Source of the DNA: Bosea sp. 124
GTDB taxonomy: Bacteria; Pseudomonadota; Alphaproteobacteria; Rhizobiales; Beijerinckiaceae
Length of the DNA stretch: 64,000 bases
Direction of reading: 5' to 3'
NCBI RefSeq assembly: GCF_003046175.1
Contig: NZ_PZZM01000001.1
Coordinates: 1,745,001 to 1,809,000 of the forward strand
The position numbers were made by a program, and so were the translations under genes. Below the pieces are notes generated by a model, which did not search any database, was not told the origin of the DNA, and worked only from the letters and a program-made list of their open reading frames with translations. Below, piece by piece: positions 45,992-55,707 of the stretch (position 1 is its first letter; each line of letters opens with the position of its first letter).

Positions 45992-46744
45992 ATGCTCGAC
46001 ACGCTTCTGCCGGCCGGCGTCGCGCCGGCCATCGCCCTGCTGCTGATCGCGGTCAGCTTCATGACCTCGGCCTTCACCGCCGCCTTCGGCATCGGCGGCG
46101 GGGTGGCGATGCTCGGCGCACTGGCCGGGACGGTGCCGCCCGCAGTCATCATCGCCGTGCATGGGCTGGTGCAGGTCGGCTCCAATGTCGGGCGCACCTT
46201 CGTGCAGCGGGCGCACGCCGTCTGGCCGCTGGTCGCGCGCTTCACCGCGGGCTCCATCGTCGGCGTGCTGATCGGCGCTTTCCTCGTCGTCGAACTGCCG
46301 GAGCGCATCCTCCTCGGCCTGCTCGGTCTCTTCATCCTGGTGATGGCCTGGCTGCCGAAGCCGCGCATTCCGGGCCTGTCATCGACCGGGCTGATCATCG
46401 GCGGCGGTCTTTCGACGATCATCACGATGTTCGTCGGCGCGACCGGCCCTTTCGTGCAGGCACTTCTGCTGCCGCTCGGGCTGGATAAGCGCCAGCTCAT
46501 CGCAACCCATGCCGCCTGCACGACGATCCAGCACCTGCTCAAGGTCTTCGCCTTCGGGGCGCTCGGCTTTGCCTTCGCCGACTGGCTGCCGCTGATCGCA
46601 GCGATGATCGTCTCGGGCTTCGCCGGGACGATGCTCGGAACGAAGCTCCTGGAAAGCCTGCCGGAACGCTGGTTCCTCGCCGCGATCAAGACGATCCTGA
46701 CGATCGTCGGGATCGACCTGCTACGGCGTGCCGCGGGGTACTGA
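45992..46744 (+). CDS. TauE/SafE-family membrane permease
   Basis: A 250-residue protein with about eight helices. The duplicated TauE/SafE motif is seen in FTAAFGIGGGVAMLGALAG and SSTGLIIGGGLSTIITMFVGATGPFV. The family exports sulfite, sulfoacetate or related organosulfonates. It stands alone after a 258-base gap; no sulfur genes are nearby, so the substrate is unknown. Confidence 0.88.
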   Translation: MLDTLLPAGVAPAIALLLIAVSFMTSAFTAAFGIGGGVAMLGALAGTVPPAVIIAVHGLVQVGSNVGRTFVQRAHAVWPLVARFTAGSIVGVLIGAFLVVELPERILLGLLGLFILVMAWLPKPRIPGLSSTGLIIGGGLSTIITMFVGATGPFVQALLLPLGLDKRQLIATHAACTTIQHLLKVFAFGALGFAFADWLPLIAAMIVSGFAGTMLGTKLLESLPERWFLAAIKTILTIVGIDLLRRAAGY

Positions 46745-46758
46745 GGCTCGCGGCAGCG

Positions 46759-47475
46759 TCAGATCAACTTCACCTTGCCGGTGGCGAGTTCGTAGATGCC
46801 GCCGACGACAGTGAGCTTCTTATCGGCAATGCGCTGGGCGAGGATCGGCGCGGCGTTCTTCAGCCGCTCGACATTGAGGCGCACGTTCGCCTCCGTGGCC
46901 GCTTCCAGCACGTTCGCCGCGCCGGCCTTCTGGGCCTCGAGAACGGCAGGCTTGATCGCGTTGACCAGCGAGGGCAGGTGGCCGGGAAGCTGCGTGCCGT
47001 TCTTGACCACGTCGATGGTCGAAGCGATGGCGCCGCAACTGGTGTGACCGAGCACGAGGATCAGCGGCGACTGCAGCACGGCGGCGCCGAATTCGAGGCT
47101 GGCGAGCCCATCCTCATTGACGAAGTTGCCGGCCAGCCGGACCACGAAGAGATCACCGGCGCTCTGGTCGAAGGCGAGTTCCGGCGCGAGGCGCGAATCG
47201 GCGCAGCTGACGATCGAGGCGAAAGGATGCTGCGAGCGGGCGCGAGCGGCACGCCCGGCGGAGAAATCGCGCTCATTGGGCTTGTTCGCAGCATAGCGGG
47301 CATTGCCCGCCATCAACCGCTTCAGCGCCGCCTCACCGCTCAGCGGCGTCGGCGTGGTGGTGACGCCCTGCGCCATGGCCGGCCCGGCCAGTCCGCCCGC
47401 AAGAGCGAGCCCGGCGCCGACCCCGAGGAAGGAGCGGCGGGACGGCGAGGCGTTCGAGGCGCAGCGTTCGCACAT
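46759..47475 (-). CDS. Beta-carbonic anhydrase with a Tat signal
   Basis: A 238-residue protein. A twin-arginine signal (SRRSFLGVGAGLALAGG) occupies residues about 12-34, so the enzyme folds with its metal and is exported to the periplasm. The Zn ligands are Cys and Asp in VSCADSRLAPE and His and Cys in LGHTSCGAI, as in beta-class carbonic anhydrases. It hydrates CO2 to bicarbonate. I start at the ATG at 47475 (MCERCASNA), since the upstream extension is not credible. Confidence 0.93.
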   Translation of the reverse strand: MCERCASNASPSRRSFLGVGAGLALAGGLAGPAMAQGVTTTPTPLSGEAALKRLMAGNARYAANKPNERDFSAGRAARARSQHPFASIVSCADSRLAPELAFDQSAGDLFVVRLAGNFVNEDGLASLEFGAAVLQSPLILVLGHTSCGAIASTIDVVKNGTQLPGHLPSLVNAIKPAVLEAQKAGAANVLEAATEANVRLNVERLKNAAPILAQRIADKKLTVVGGIYELATGKVKLI

Positions 47476-47942
47476 GGCGGCTATCCTTCGCGAGAGCGGC
47501 CACCCTCGGCATTGCCCGATGGTGGTATAAGCGTTGCCATGGTTGCACAGTCCAAACTCTGCAGCCATCTCGCTCGGGCGACGGGGCTTGCGTCTGGTTC
47601 GACCGCTTCGACTGCGGCGGGCTCGTCCTGCTGCAGGCCCATTGTGCGAGCGCGTCCGACGACGATGACGGGCCGAACGGGTTCATGCTCGGCGGTCAGG
47701 AGATCATGCCGCGTCTCGCATTCGCATCTCCGCACCATCGTCAACGGCCGGGGAACTGAGGAACTGGTCTTGCACGATCGCGCCGGCAGCGGAATCGCGC
47801 TCGCGCCGGGTTTCCTCGCCGAGAGCGACGCCTGCTTCAGGATGTTCTGGAGCTGGATCGCCGAGACCTGCCAGGCAAAGGTGACGGGACGGGCAAAATC
47901 CGGCATAGGCTGGCGGCATCCGCCTCGAAAGCCGGCCGCGCC
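47476..47942. other. Gap before hisF with a possible frameshifted gene remnant
   Basis: About 470 bases without an intact gene. On the plus strand, one frame reads coding-like sequence from about 47560 (VWFDRFDCGGLVLLQAHC) and stops at TGA 47757-47759. A different frame looks coding-like from about 47735 ([18 protein letters not shown] then [18 protein letters not shown]) and continues into hisF. Both have C/G-rich third positions like real genes here. This could be one gene broken by a frameshift. I do not recognise a family. Confidence 0.35.
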
Positions 47943-48704
47943 ATGCTCAAGACCCGCATCATCCCCTGCCTCGACGTCAAGGACGGCCGCGTCGTCAAGG
48001 GCGTGAAATTCCTCGACCTCGTCGATGCGGGCGATCCCGTCGAGGCCGCCAAGGCCTATGACGCCGCCGGTGCCGACGAACTCTGCTTCCTCGACATCAC
48101 CGCGAGCCATGAGGACCGCGGCATCCTGTTCGATGTCGTGACCCGCACGGCCGAGGCGTGCTTCATGCCGCTGACGGTCGGCGGCGGCGTGCGCAAGGTC
48201 GAGGATATCCGCGCGCTGCTGCTGGCGGGCGCCGACAAGGTCTCGATCAACACCGCCGCCGTCACCAACCGGCAGTTCGTCAGGCAGGCGGCGGAGAAGT
48301 TCGGCGACCAGTGCATCGTCGTCGCCATCGACGCCAAGCAGGTGACGCCGGGGCGCTGGGAGATCTTCACCCATGGCGGGCGCAATCCGACGGGGCTGGA
48401 CGCCATCGCCTTCGCGCGCGAGGTCGTTTCGCTGGGCGCAGGCGAGCTACTGGTCACCTCGATGGACCGCGACGGCACCAAGGTCGGCTACGATCTCGGC
48501 CTGACGGCGGCGATCGCGCATGCGGTCACGGTCCCGGTCATCGCATCGGGCGGCGTCGGCGATCTCGACGATCTCGTGAATGGCGTGACGCAAGGCCATG
48601 CCTCGGCCGTGCTCGCGGCCTCGATCTTCCATTTCGGCACCTACACCATCGGCCAGGCCAAGGCGCATATGGCGGCTGCCGGGCTGGCGATGCGGCTGGA
48701 TTGA
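47943..48704 (+). CDS. hisF: Imidazole glycerol phosphate synthase subunit HisF
   Basis: A 253-residue TIM barrel. Catalytic Asp11 ([12 protein letters not shown]) and the Asp in VVAIDAKQ (about 130) are present, as are the phosphate-binding VGGGVR and ASGGVG loops. It is the cyclase half of the HisH-HisF enzyme of histidine synthesis. It is followed by hisE and coaA, an order usual in alphaproteobacteria; the other his genes are not in the window. Confidence 0.97.
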   Translation: MLKTRIIPCLDVKDGRVVKGVKFLDLVDAGDPVEAAKAYDAAGADELCFLDITASHEDRGILFDVVTRTAEACFMPLTVGGGVRKVEDIRALLLAGADKVSINTAAVTNRQFVRQAAEKFGDQCIVVAIDAKQVTPGRWEIFTHGGRNPTGLDAIAFAREVVSLGAGELLVTSMDRDGTKVGYDLGLTAAIAHAVTVPVIASGGVGDLDDLVNGVTQGHASAVLAASIFHFGTYTIGQAKAHMAAAGLAMRLD

Positions 48705-48708
48705 CGCG

Positions 48709-49029
48709 ATGACCGCCTTTACGCTTTCCGATCTCGAAGCCCGCATCGCGGAGCGCGCCGCCGCCCCGCCCGATGAATCCTGGACGGCGAAGCTGCTCGC
48801 CGCCGGCCCCGAACGTGCCGCCAAGAAGTTCGGCGAGGAGGCGGTCGAGGCCGTTATCGCCGCTGTGAAGGGCGATCGGGACGAGCTGATCGCCGAGAGT
48901 GCGGACGTGCTCTATCATCTCTTGGTTGTACTCAAGGCCCGCGATGTTGCATTGCAGGACGTCTTGAGCCAGCTTGAAGCCCGCACGGTACGCTCCGGTC
49001 TGGCGGAGAAAGCCGCGCGGCCCCGTTGA
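48709..49029 (+). CDS. hisE: Phosphoribosyl-ATP pyrophosphatase HisE
   Basis: A 106-residue all-alpha MazG-like enzyme. The metal-binding acidic set is in [18 protein letters not shown] and [13 protein letters not shown]. It hydrolyses phosphoribosyl-ATP in the second step of histidine synthesis. The ATG is five bases after the hisF stop, showing co-transcription. Confidence 0.95.
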   Translation: MTAFTLSDLEARIAERAAAPPDESWTAKLLAAGPERAAKKFGEEAVEAVIAAVKGDRDELIAESADVLYHLLVVLKARDVALQDVLSQLEARTVRSGLAEKAARPR

Positions 49030-49083
49030 GAAGCCGAGGCTAGTCCTGCGTTGAACCTCGAAGCCTGGAATGCGGGTCGCCTC

Positions 49084-50058
49084 ATGGACCAGCGTGTGAT
49101 GCCCGCTCCGGCCCTCCCCGAACTGGATTCGCCCTATCGCAGTTTCACCCGCGACGAGTGGGCGCATCTGCGCGCCGATACGCCGCTGACGCTGTCGGTC
49201 GACGACCTGACCAAGCTGCAATCGATCAACGACCCGATCTCGCTCGACGAGATCGTGGCGATCTACCTGCCGCTGTCGCGCCTGCTCTCGCTCTATGTCG
49301 CCGCCACGCAGGGGCTGTTCAAGGCGACGCAGCGCTTCCTGCTGGCCGAGGCCGAGGTCAAGGTTCCCTATATCATCGGCGTGGCCGGCTCGGTCGCGGT
49401 CGGCAAGTCGACCACGGCGCGCGTGCTCAAGGCGTTGCTGTCGCGCTGGCCGAACACGCCCAAGGTCGAGCTCGTCACCACCGACGGCTTCCTTCTGCCG
49501 AATGCCGAGCTGGAGCGGCGCGGGCTGATGCAGCGCAAGGGCTTCCCCGAGAGCTATGACGGCTCGGCGATCCTGCGCTTCCTCTCCGATATCAAGGCCG
49601 GCAAGCCGCAGGTGAAGGCGCCGGTCTATTCCCACCTCGTCTACGACGTGATGCCGGGCGAGACGGTCACGGTCGAACGGCCCGACATCCTGATCCTCGA
49701 GGGTCTGAACGTCCTGCAGCCGAGCCGCATGCCGAGGGATGGCACGGTGATCCCCTTCGTCTCGGATTATTTCGACTTCTCGGTCTATCTCGATGCCGAC
49801 GAGAACGATCTGCACCGCTGGTACGTCAACCGCTTCATGACGCTGCGCCAGACGGCCTTCCGCGATCCGCGCTCCTTCTTCCGGAAATATGCCGAGATCG
49901 GCGAGGACGAGGCGCTATCGATCGCCGAAAGCCTCTGGACCGGCATCAACCTGCCGAATCTTCAGGAAAACATCCTGCCGACCCGCCAGCGTGCCAGCCT
50001 GATCCTGACCAAGGGCGCGAGCCACCGCATCCAGCAGGTCGCGCTGCGCCGGCTCTGA
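49084..50058 (+). CDS. coaA: Type I pantothenate kinase
   Basis: A 324-residue CoaA. Walker A is GSVAVGKST at about residues 100-108. The pantothenate-binding [18 protein letters not shown] and YSHLVYDV elements follow. It catalyses the first step of coenzyme A synthesis and is feedback-inhibited by CoA in its family. ATG at 49084 or 49099 are both possible; a TTG at 49051 also lies in frame. It follows hisE at 54 bases. Confidence 0.95.
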   Translation: MDQRVMPAPALPELDSPYRSFTRDEWAHLRADTPLTLSVDDLTKLQSINDPISLDEIVAIYLPLSRLLSLYVAATQGLFKATQRFLLAEAEVKVPYIIGVAGSVAVGKSTTARVLKALLSRWPNTPKVELVTTDGFLLPNAELERRGLMQRKGFPESYDGSAILRFLSDIKAGKPQVKAPVYSHLVYDVMPGETVTVERPDILILEGLNVLQPSRMPRDGTVIPFVSDYFDFSVYLDADENDLHRWYVNRFMTLRQTAFRDPRSFFRKYAEIGEDEALSIAESLWTGINLPNLQENILPTRQRASLILTKGASHRIQQVALRRL

Positions 50059-50110
50059 GGAGAGCCGCTCATCGAACCGCCGCGGATCGCCCCCAGATGA
50101 GCAGCCCGTA

Positions 50111-50557
50111 ATGGAGGCGTTCTGGTCGCTCGCCGGAATGGCGGGCGCGGCCTTTGTTGCCGCGACGCTGCTTCCGGCCCAGTCGGAGGCCGTCTTTCTC
50201 GGCCTGCTCGCCGCACGCACGGTCGATCCGCCGACGCTGTTCCTGGTCGCCAGCCTCGCCAACACGGCGGGCTCGGTGGTGAACTGGTGGCTGGGACGGC
50301 TCATCGCCCGACATGGCATCGACAAACTGCCACGGCGGCTGCGGCCCGATCCCCGCCGGCTGGCGCAGGCACAGGGCTGGTTCGCGCGCTTCGGCTGGCC
50401 CTCGCTGCTCTTCGCCTGGCTGCCCATCGGGGGCGACCCGCTGACCTTCGTCGCGGGCACGCTGAACTACCCGCTCGGCCGTTTCATTCTGCTCGTGTTC
50501 ATCGGCAAGGCGGCACGCTACGTGGCTGTCTGGGCGGGCTGGGCGGCGATGGCCTGA
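50111..50557 (+). CDS. YqaA/DedA-like small membrane protein
   Basis: A 148-residue protein with four or so hydrophobic segments. The family phrase LPAQSEAVFLGLL near the start, the NTAGSVVNWWLGRL segment and FGWPSLLFAWLPIGGDPLTFVAGTL match YqaA-type SNARE-associated (DedA superfamily) proteins, which are linked to lipid or metal handling. It is 52 bases downstream of coaA on the same strand. Confidence 0.82.
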   Translation: MEAFWSLAGMAGAAFVAATLLPAQSEAVFLGLLAARTVDPPTLFLVASLANTAGSVVNWWLGRLIARHGIDKLPRRLRPDPRRLAQAQGWFARFGWPSLLFAWLPIGGDPLTFVAGTLNYPLGRFILLVFIGKAARYVAVWAGWAAMA

Positions 50558-50631
50558 TTCGCAGCGTTTGCGTTTGCGAAAGAGCGCGGCACGGGCTACC
50601 AGCTAGCGCCCTTTTTATGGAGATTTTGATC

Positions 50632-50982
50632 ATGAGCATTCAGCGCATCGCCATCGGTCCGCGCATGTCCAAGGCCGTCGTTCACGGCAACACCGTCTAT
50701 CTGGCCGGCCAGGTCGCGGACAAGGCGGCCGGCAAGAGTGTCGCCGAGCAGACCGCCGACATCCTCGGCATCATCGACGGCCTTCTGGCCGAGGCCGGCA
50801 GCGACAAGAGCAAGCTTCTGATGGTCAATATCTGGCTCTCCGACATGTCGACCTTCGCCGAGATGAACGGCGTCTGGGACAAGTGGGTCGTCGCTGGCCA
50901 GACCCCGGGCCGTGCGACCGTCGAGGCCAAGCTGGCCGGGCCGCAGTTCACGGTCGAGATCGCGGTCATCGCCGCGAAGTGA
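50632..50982 (+). CDS. RidA (YjgF/YER057c/UK114) family protein
   Basis: A 116-residue protein of the Rid superfamily. VVHGNTVYLAGQVADKA, LLMVNIWLSDMSTF, and the TVEAKLAGPQFTVEI end are typical. The usual catalytic Arg of RidA is replaced in this sub-branch (GRATVEAKLA keeps only Arg before Ala), so it may be a Rid relative other than the classic enamine deaminase. GGAGA lies eight bases before the ATG. A strong hairpin follows the stop. Confidence 0.85.
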   Translation: MSIQRIAIGPRMSKAVVHGNTVYLAGQVADKAAGKSVAEQTADILGIIDGLLAEAGSDKSKLLMVNIWLSDMSTFAEMNGVWDKWVVAGQTPGRATVEAKLAGPQFTVEIAVIAAK

Positions 50983-50986
50983 TCTA

Positions 50987-51023
50987 GGCCGGGAAGTTCC
51001 TGGCCGCAAAAGGAACCCCGGCC
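50987..51023 (+). terminator. Stem-loop after ridA
   Basis: A seven-base GGCCGGG/CCCGGCC stem, extended by TTCC/GGAA after a small bulge, with an 11-base loop. It begins five bases after the ridA stop. There is no T-run, so it may be a weak terminator or an mRNA-stabilising hairpin. Confidence 0.5.
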
Positions 51024-51115
51024 CGATCCTGGCCGCGTCGCAACGGCAGCCATGCCGGGAGACGCTCGGGATCGGTCGCCGGGGCGGAAGGTCATGGGAG
51101 AAAGGAGATGGCATC

Positions 51116-52507
51116 GTGACGACGCAGGATGACATGTCCACCGTGATCGCGCGCATCGCGGAGCGGCACGACGTGCCGCTCGGGGTGCTGCTGGCCATCG
51201 TCGCGAGCCTCGTCAAAGGCGGCACCAGGCCGAACCGGGCGAAGCTCGAACAGCAACTGACGCGCAAGGCCAAGGAGGTCCTGGCCCTGCGCCGCCGCCT
51301 GCAGCGGCCAGCGGACGATGCCGGCGTCGCCGAGCGGCGCGCGACGGCTGCCCGCGCGCTCGAAGCCGGCCAGTTCGGCGAGATCGACCGGGCGCTGGCC
51401 CAGCTCGAACTGCAGTTCTTCGGCGGCATGACCGATCTCGCCGCGATGCCGCAGGACCGGCGCCTCGCCGCGGGCGAGACCCGCGCCGATCGTGGCGCCA
51501 CCACCATGCTCGAACTCACCCCCAAGGCGTATCGGGAGGCGGCCCAGCGCTATGCCGAGGCGACCGCGATCATCGGCACCGCCAATCTCGCACGCAGCCG
51601 CGAACTGTCGCTGGTCCAAGGCAATGCGCTCGCCCGGATCGGCGAGGATTTTGCCGATCCGGCGGGCTTCGAGGCAGCGATCGCGCATTACCGCAGCCTG
51701 CTTGCCGGGCTCGACAATTTCGAGGACACCGTCGCCTGGGCCGCCGTGCAGGAGCGGCTGGGCATGGCGTTGGCCGGCCTCGCCGCGCTGACCGGCAATG
51801 AATCCCTGCTCGACCAGGCCACATCCTGCTATCTGACCGCGCTGGAGGATCTCCGGCGCGAGCAGGCGCCGGCTCTCTGGCGCGCGCTGAAGGTTCGCCT
51901 CGCCCGAATCGCCGTCACGCTCGGCGAATCGCGCGAGGACGAGGCGCTGCTGGAGGAGGCGATCACCGCGCTGGCCACCGCGCTGGCCGTCTGGGAGCGC
52001 AAGAGCGACGAGGCGCGCTGGCTCGAGGCCGAGCACATGATCTCGCGCGCCCGCGCCGCTCTCGGCCGGCGCCGGAACGACCTCGCCCTGCTCGAGCGCG
52101 CCTTCAACGGCTTCAACCGGGTCACCCAGACGGTCGACAGGGCCCGCGAGCCGTTGCGCTGGGCCGAGTTGCAGGACCAGATGGGCGGCGTGCTCGCCGC
52201 CATGGGCGAGCGCTACGCCGAACCCGTCGTGCTGGAGGAGGCGATCGCCGCCTTCGGCTCGGCGCTCGAGGAGCGCCGTCGCGAGACGAGCCCGCAGCTC
52301 TGGGCGGCGAGTTCGGCCAATCAGGGGCTGGCCTCGATGAAGCTCGCCGCGCGTCTCAAGGATCCGACGCTGGCGCAGCGGGCCTTCATGCAGATCGCCG
52401 CCGCCGTCGAGGCGATGCGCGAGGCGGGCCACAGCGCCAACGCCGCCGAGTTGCAGAAGAAGCTGGTCATCGCCGGCGGCCTGGCCGAGGCGATGGGCAA
52501 GGCCTGA
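51116..52507 (+). CDS. TPR-like repeat protein
   Basis: A 463-residue soluble protein. The GTG at 51116 is chosen because AAAGGAGA is seven bases upstream. Residues 1-75 form a coiled-coil-like leader (KLEQQLTRKAKEVLALRRRL). From about 70, helical repeats follow; several share a W-A-x-x-Q-x-x-(L/M)-G-x-x-(L/M)-A pattern (for example TVAWAAVQERLGMALAGLAA and LRWAELQDQMGGVLAAMGE), typical of TPR domains that bind other proteins. No catalytic domain or signal peptide is seen. It is an isolated gene, and its partner is unknown. Confidence 0.8.
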   Translation: MTTQDDMSTVIARIAERHDVPLGVLLAIVASLVKGGTRPNRAKLEQQLTRKAKEVLALRRRLQRPADDAGVAERRATAARALEAGQFGEIDRALAQLELQFFGGMTDLAAMPQDRRLAAGETRADRGATTMLELTPKAYREAAQRYAEATAIIGTANLARSRELSLVQGNALARIGEDFADPAGFEAAIAHYRSLLAGLDNFEDTVAWAAVQERLGMALAGLAALTGNESLLDQATSCYLTALEDLRREQAPALWRALKVRLARIAVTLGESREDEALLEEAITALATALAVWERKSDEARWLEAEHMISRARAALGRRRNDLALLERAFNGFNRVTQTVDRAREPLRWAELQDQMGGVLAAMGERYAEPVVLEEAIAAFGSALEERRRETSPQLWAASSANQGLASMKLAARLKDPTLAQRAFMQIAAAVEAMREAGHSANAAELQKKLVIAGGLAEAMGKA

Positions 52508-52513
52508 GCCGGT

Positions 52514-53674
52514 TCAGGCCGCCGAACTGGTCTTGCGCCGGCCGGCCAGCCGCTCCAGCGCGGCGTCGAGCGTGGCGTCGCGCTTGGCGAAGCAGAAGCG
52601 CACCACCGTCCTGACCGCACCCTGGTCATAGAAGGCGCTGACCGGGATCGCGGCGACGCCGCTCTCCATCACCAGACGCTTGCAGAAATCGATATCGTCG
52701 GTCTCGCCGAGCGGGGCGATGTCGACATTCAGGAAATAGGTGCCGACGCTGGGCAGCACGCTGAAGCCAAGACCCGCGAGGCCATCGGCGAAACGGTCGC
52801 GCGAGCGCTGGAAATCGGCCCGCATCCCTTCGAAATAGGCGTCCTCCTTGCCGAGACCGTAGGCCACGGCGGTCTGCAGGTTCGGCGGGGTGGTGAAGGT
52901 GATGTACTGATGCGCCTTCGCCAGCACCTTCATCAGCGCAGGCGCCGCCATCACCAGCCCTACCTTCCACCCGGTCAGCGAGAAAATCTTGCCCGCCGAG
53001 GAGATCTTGACCGTGCGCTCCCGCATGTCGGGGCGCCCCAGCACCGGGACATGCTTGCGGCCGTCGAAGACGACATGCTCCCAGACCTCGTCGCAGATCG
53101 CCACCGCATCATGGCGGACGCAGAAATCCGCGAGCAGGTCGAGATCGGCCTGGCTGAAGATCGTCGCGGTCGGGTTCAGCGGATTGTTGAACAGCACGAC
53201 CTTCGTCCTGGGCGAGAAGGCCCTGGCCAGGGCTTCCTCGGTCAGGCCGAAGGCAGGCGGCGTCAGCGTCACGAATTTCGGGATGCCGCCGGCGCGGCGG
53301 ACCAGCGGGACATAGGCATCGTACATCGGCTCGAACAGCACGACTTCGTCCCCGGGCGAGACCAGCGCCATCAGCGCACCGGCGATCGCCTCTGTGGCGC
53401 CCGAGGTCACCATGATCTCGCTGTCGGGATCGAGGTCGAGCCCCTGCCAGCGCTTGTAATGAGCGGCGGTGGCCTGGCGCAGCTCGGGCAGGCCCATCAT
53501 CGGGGGATACTGGTTCCAGCCGTTCACGACCGCGTCCGCAGCCTTCTGGCGCACATCGAGCGGACCCGGATCGTCTGGAAAGCCCTGGCCGAGATTGACG
53601 GCGCCGGTCTCGCGCGCAAGCTGCGACATCACCTCGAAGACACTGGTCGGAAGGGCAGAGAAAATCGGATTCAT
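52514..53674 (-). CDS. PLP-dependent class I/II aminotransferase
   Basis: A 386-residue fold-type I aminotransferase of the kynurenine/methionine aminotransferase (YbdL-like) group. GQGFPDDPGP near the N-terminus, NNPLNPTATIFS and the PLP lysine in SSAGKIFSLTGWKVG (about residue 235) are characteristic. It likely transaminates Met, aromatic amino acids or glutamine to 2-oxo acids. The ATG at 53674 (MNPIFSALP) gives the normal N-terminus. Confidence 0.9.
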   Translation of the reverse strand: MNPIFSALPTSVFEVMSQLARETGAVNLGQGFPDDPGPLDVRQKAADAVVNGWNQYPPMMGLPELRQATAAHYKRWQGLDLDPDSEIMVTSGATEAIAGALMALVSPGDEVVLFEPMYDAYVPLVRRAGGIPKFVTLTPPAFGLTEEALARAFSPRTKVVLFNNPLNPTATIFSQADLDLLADFCVRHDAVAICDEVWEHVVFDGRKHVPVLGRPDMRERTVKISSAGKIFSLTGWKVGLVMAAPALMKVLAKAHQYITFTTPPNLQTAVAYGLGKEDAYFEGMRADFQRSRDRFADGLAGLGFSVLPSVGTYFLNVDIAPLGETDDIDFCKRLVMESGVAAIPVSAFYDQGAVRTVVRFCFAKRDATLDAALERLAGRRKTSSAA

Positions 53675-53983
53675 CGCGGTCGGTCGCCTGCGGGCCAAAG
53701 GACTCGCCGGGCCTTTAGCATGAGGCCGGCCGGGACGCACGCAGCCCGTCGGTGGGGCAGGTCGGGGCCGAACAAATACGGAGTGATGATTATTGACATT
53801 CATCAGAGGTCAGTATCTATTGCTGCAAGCCGGTTCACGACGAGCGCCCGCTGCGACTTCGCCCCTTTGGCGTAGTGGGATTTGGCGTGAACCGGTGACC
53901 CTCCTTTCATTTGCAGGGCTGAAGTGCGCGGGACCGGCGCGACGCGCGGTTGCTCCTCGCCGGGTCGCCGCCTAAGCAGGCGC
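53675..53983. other. Divergent gap between aminotransferase and cobQ
   Basis: About 310 bases. It contains a perfect ten-base inverted repeat, CCGGTTCACG (53830-53839) and CGTGAACCGG (53886-53895), with a smaller CGCC/GGCG hairpin between. A 35-codon minus-strand frame spans it (listed separately). The cobalamin riboswitch that might be expected before a cob gene was looked for and not seen. Confidence 0.5.
53803..53910 (-). CDS. Candidate 35-residue micro-ORF within a hairpin
   Basis: Reads [20 protein letters not shown] then [15 protein letters not shown], a basic peptide ending TGA at 53805-53803. A very strong AAAGGAGG lies inside the first codons (ATGAAAGGAGGG), so the true start could be a non-standard codon just downstream. 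Both arms of the ten-base inverted repeat fall within it, so the RNA would fold across the coding region. It lies about 130 bases upstream of the aminotransferase on the same strand. I do not recognise the peptide; it may be a leader or a small protein. Confidence 0.35.
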   Translation of the reverse strand: MKGGSPVHAKSHYAKGAKSQRALVVNRLAAIDTDL

Positions 53984-55468
53984 ATGGGCATCTCCCGCAC
54001 TCCCGCCGTCATGATCCTCGGCACCGGCTCCAATGTCGGCAAGTCACTGATCGTCGCAGGGCTCTGCCGGCTCTTCGCCGATCGCGGTCTGAAGGTCAGG
54101 CCGTTCAAGCCGCAGAACATGTCGAACAATGCGGCCGCCACCGCAGCCGGCGAGATCGGCCGGGCGCAGGCGCTGCAGGCGCGCGCCGCCCGAATCCCGC
54201 CGCATGTCGACATGAACCCGGTGTTGCTCAAGCCCGAAAGCGAAGCCGGCAGCCAGATCATCCTGCAGGGCCGCGTTGCCGGGCATCTCGCCTCGGGCGA
54301 CTTCGCGCGGCGCGGCGACTTCCTGCCGAAGGTGCTGGAGAGTTTCGAGCGCCTCTCGGCAGATGCCGATCTCGTTGTCGTCGAGGGCGCCGGCTCGCCG
54401 GCCGAGACCAATCTGCGCGCCCGCGACATCGCCAATCTCGGCTTCGCCCGCGCCGCCGGCGTGCCTGCGATCCTGGTCGGCGACATCGACCGCGGCGGCG
54501 TCATCGCCAGCCTCGTCGGCACCCATGCGGTGCTGGACGAAGCCGACCGGGCGATGATCCGCGCTTTCGCGGTCAATCGCTTCCGGGGCGAGATCGCGCT
54601 GTTTAACGACGGCGTCGAGACCATCCGCGAGGCAACCGGCTGGTCCTGTCTCGGCGTCGTGCCCTGGTTTGCCGCAGCGTCGCGCCTGCCGGCGGAGGAC
54701 GGACTCGATCTGCGCCAGCTCACCGCAAGGCCCGGCGCGGGGCTCAGGATCGCCGTGCCGATCCTCCCCGGCATGGCGAATTTCGACGATCTCGACCCGC
54801 TGAAGCTCGAACCGGCGGTCGATCTCGTCATGGTCGCCCCCGGACAGGCGCTGCCGGGCGATGCCGATCTCGTCATCCTGCCGGGCTCGAAGACAACGCT
54901 CAGGGATCTCGCGGCTTTGCGGGCGCAGGGCTGGGACATCGACATCCTCGCCCATCGCCGGCGCGGTGGGCATATCGTCGGTCTCTGCGGCGGCTACCAG
55001 ATGCTCGGCCGCATGGTGCGCGATCCGCTCGGCCTGGAAGGCCCGGCCGGAGAGGCTCCCGGCCTCGGCCTTCTCGACGTCGAGACGGTGCTGGAGGGTG
55101 CCAAGACCGTGCGCGAGGTCGATTTCGTCCATGCTCCCAGCGCATCGACGGGCCGCGCCTACGAAATCCATCTCGGCCGGACCGACGGGGCCGACACCGC
55201 CCGCGCGCCGTTCAGGGTGGGCGACCGGGCGGAAGGGGCGACGAGCCCAGACGGGCGCGTCGTCGGCAGCTATCTGCACGGCGTCTTCTCTTCTGACCCG
55301 GTACGCGCGGCCTGTCTCGCAGCGTTTTCGGGCAGCAGCGTTTCCTCGATGCTCGCCTATGAGGATGATGTCGAGGCGACGCTCGACGGCCTCGCCGCCC
55401 ATCTCGCGCGCCATCTCGACATCGAGGCCATTCTCGCTCTGGCCCATGCGCGCGAAGCGCAGGGGTGA
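53984..55468 (+). CDS. cobQ: Cobyric acid synthase
   Basis: A 494-residue glutamine-dependent amidotransferase of cobalamin synthesis. The N-terminal dethiobiotin synthetase-like ATPase has GTGSNVGKS near residue 12. The C-terminal glutaminase has the nucleophile Cys in [11 protein letters not shown] and the His in SYLHGVF. It amidates the b, d, e and g side chains of adenosylcobyrinate a,c-diamide. No other cob genes are in the window. The ATG at 53984 is the natural start. Confidence 0.95.
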   Translation: MGISRTPAVMILGTGSNVGKSLIVAGLCRLFADRGLKVRPFKPQNMSNNAAATAAGEIGRAQALQARAARIPPHVDMNPVLLKPESEAGSQIILQGRVAGHLASGDFARRGDFLPKVLESFERLSADADLVVVEGAGSPAETNLRARDIANLGFARAAGVPAILVGDIDRGGVIASLVGTHAVLDEADRAMIRAFAVNRFRGEIALFNDGVETIREATGWSCLGVVPWFAAASRLPAEDGLDLRQLTARPGAGLRIAVPILPGMANFDDLDPLKLEPAVDLVMVAPGQALPGDADLVILPGSKTTLRDLAALRAQGWDIDILAHRRRGGHIVGLCGGYQMLGRMVRDPLGLEGPAGEAPGLGLLDVETVLEGAKTVREVDFVHAPSASTGRAYEIHLGRTDGADTARAPFRVGDRAEGATSPDGRVVGSYLHGVFSSDPVRAACLAAFSGSSVSSMLAYEDDVEATLDGLAAHLARHLDIEAILALAHAREAQG

Positions 55469-55640
55469 CAAGCGTGCTGCATGCGGAACACCGCCGTCGC
55501 AGGGCGCGTTTCGTCCGCGGCAGGGATTGCGGCCCGTGGCCTGCGGCGTTTTCGGCCCGTTGGCTTAATCCAGATCAATGCATGACGGCACGTGTCAGGA
55601 GATCATCATGAAAGACGTTATTCTCCATGATGTTGACGAA

Positions 55641-55655
55641 TGACGAAATTCGTCA
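55641..55655. promoter_or_regulatory. Palindrome upstream of the TetR gene, probable operator
   Basis: Perfect seven-base arms TGACGAA / TTCGTCA around one central base, preceded directly by a further TGACGAA. A TTGACG at 55633-55638 could be a -35 box, which would put the palindrome between -35 and -10. This is a common layout for TetR self-repression, and would imply the regulator starts downstream at 55708. Confidence 0.55.
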
Positions 55656-55707
55656 TACCGATCAATTCCCACCGCCAGCCGCCGACCAAACGAAACAGGC
55701 AGAAGCC

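Noticed and set aside
53675..53983. Cobalamin riboswitch before cobQ
   Set aside because: No B12-box or the conserved core sequence was found; the main structure present is a simple ten-base inverted repeat that fits the minus-strand micro-ORF.
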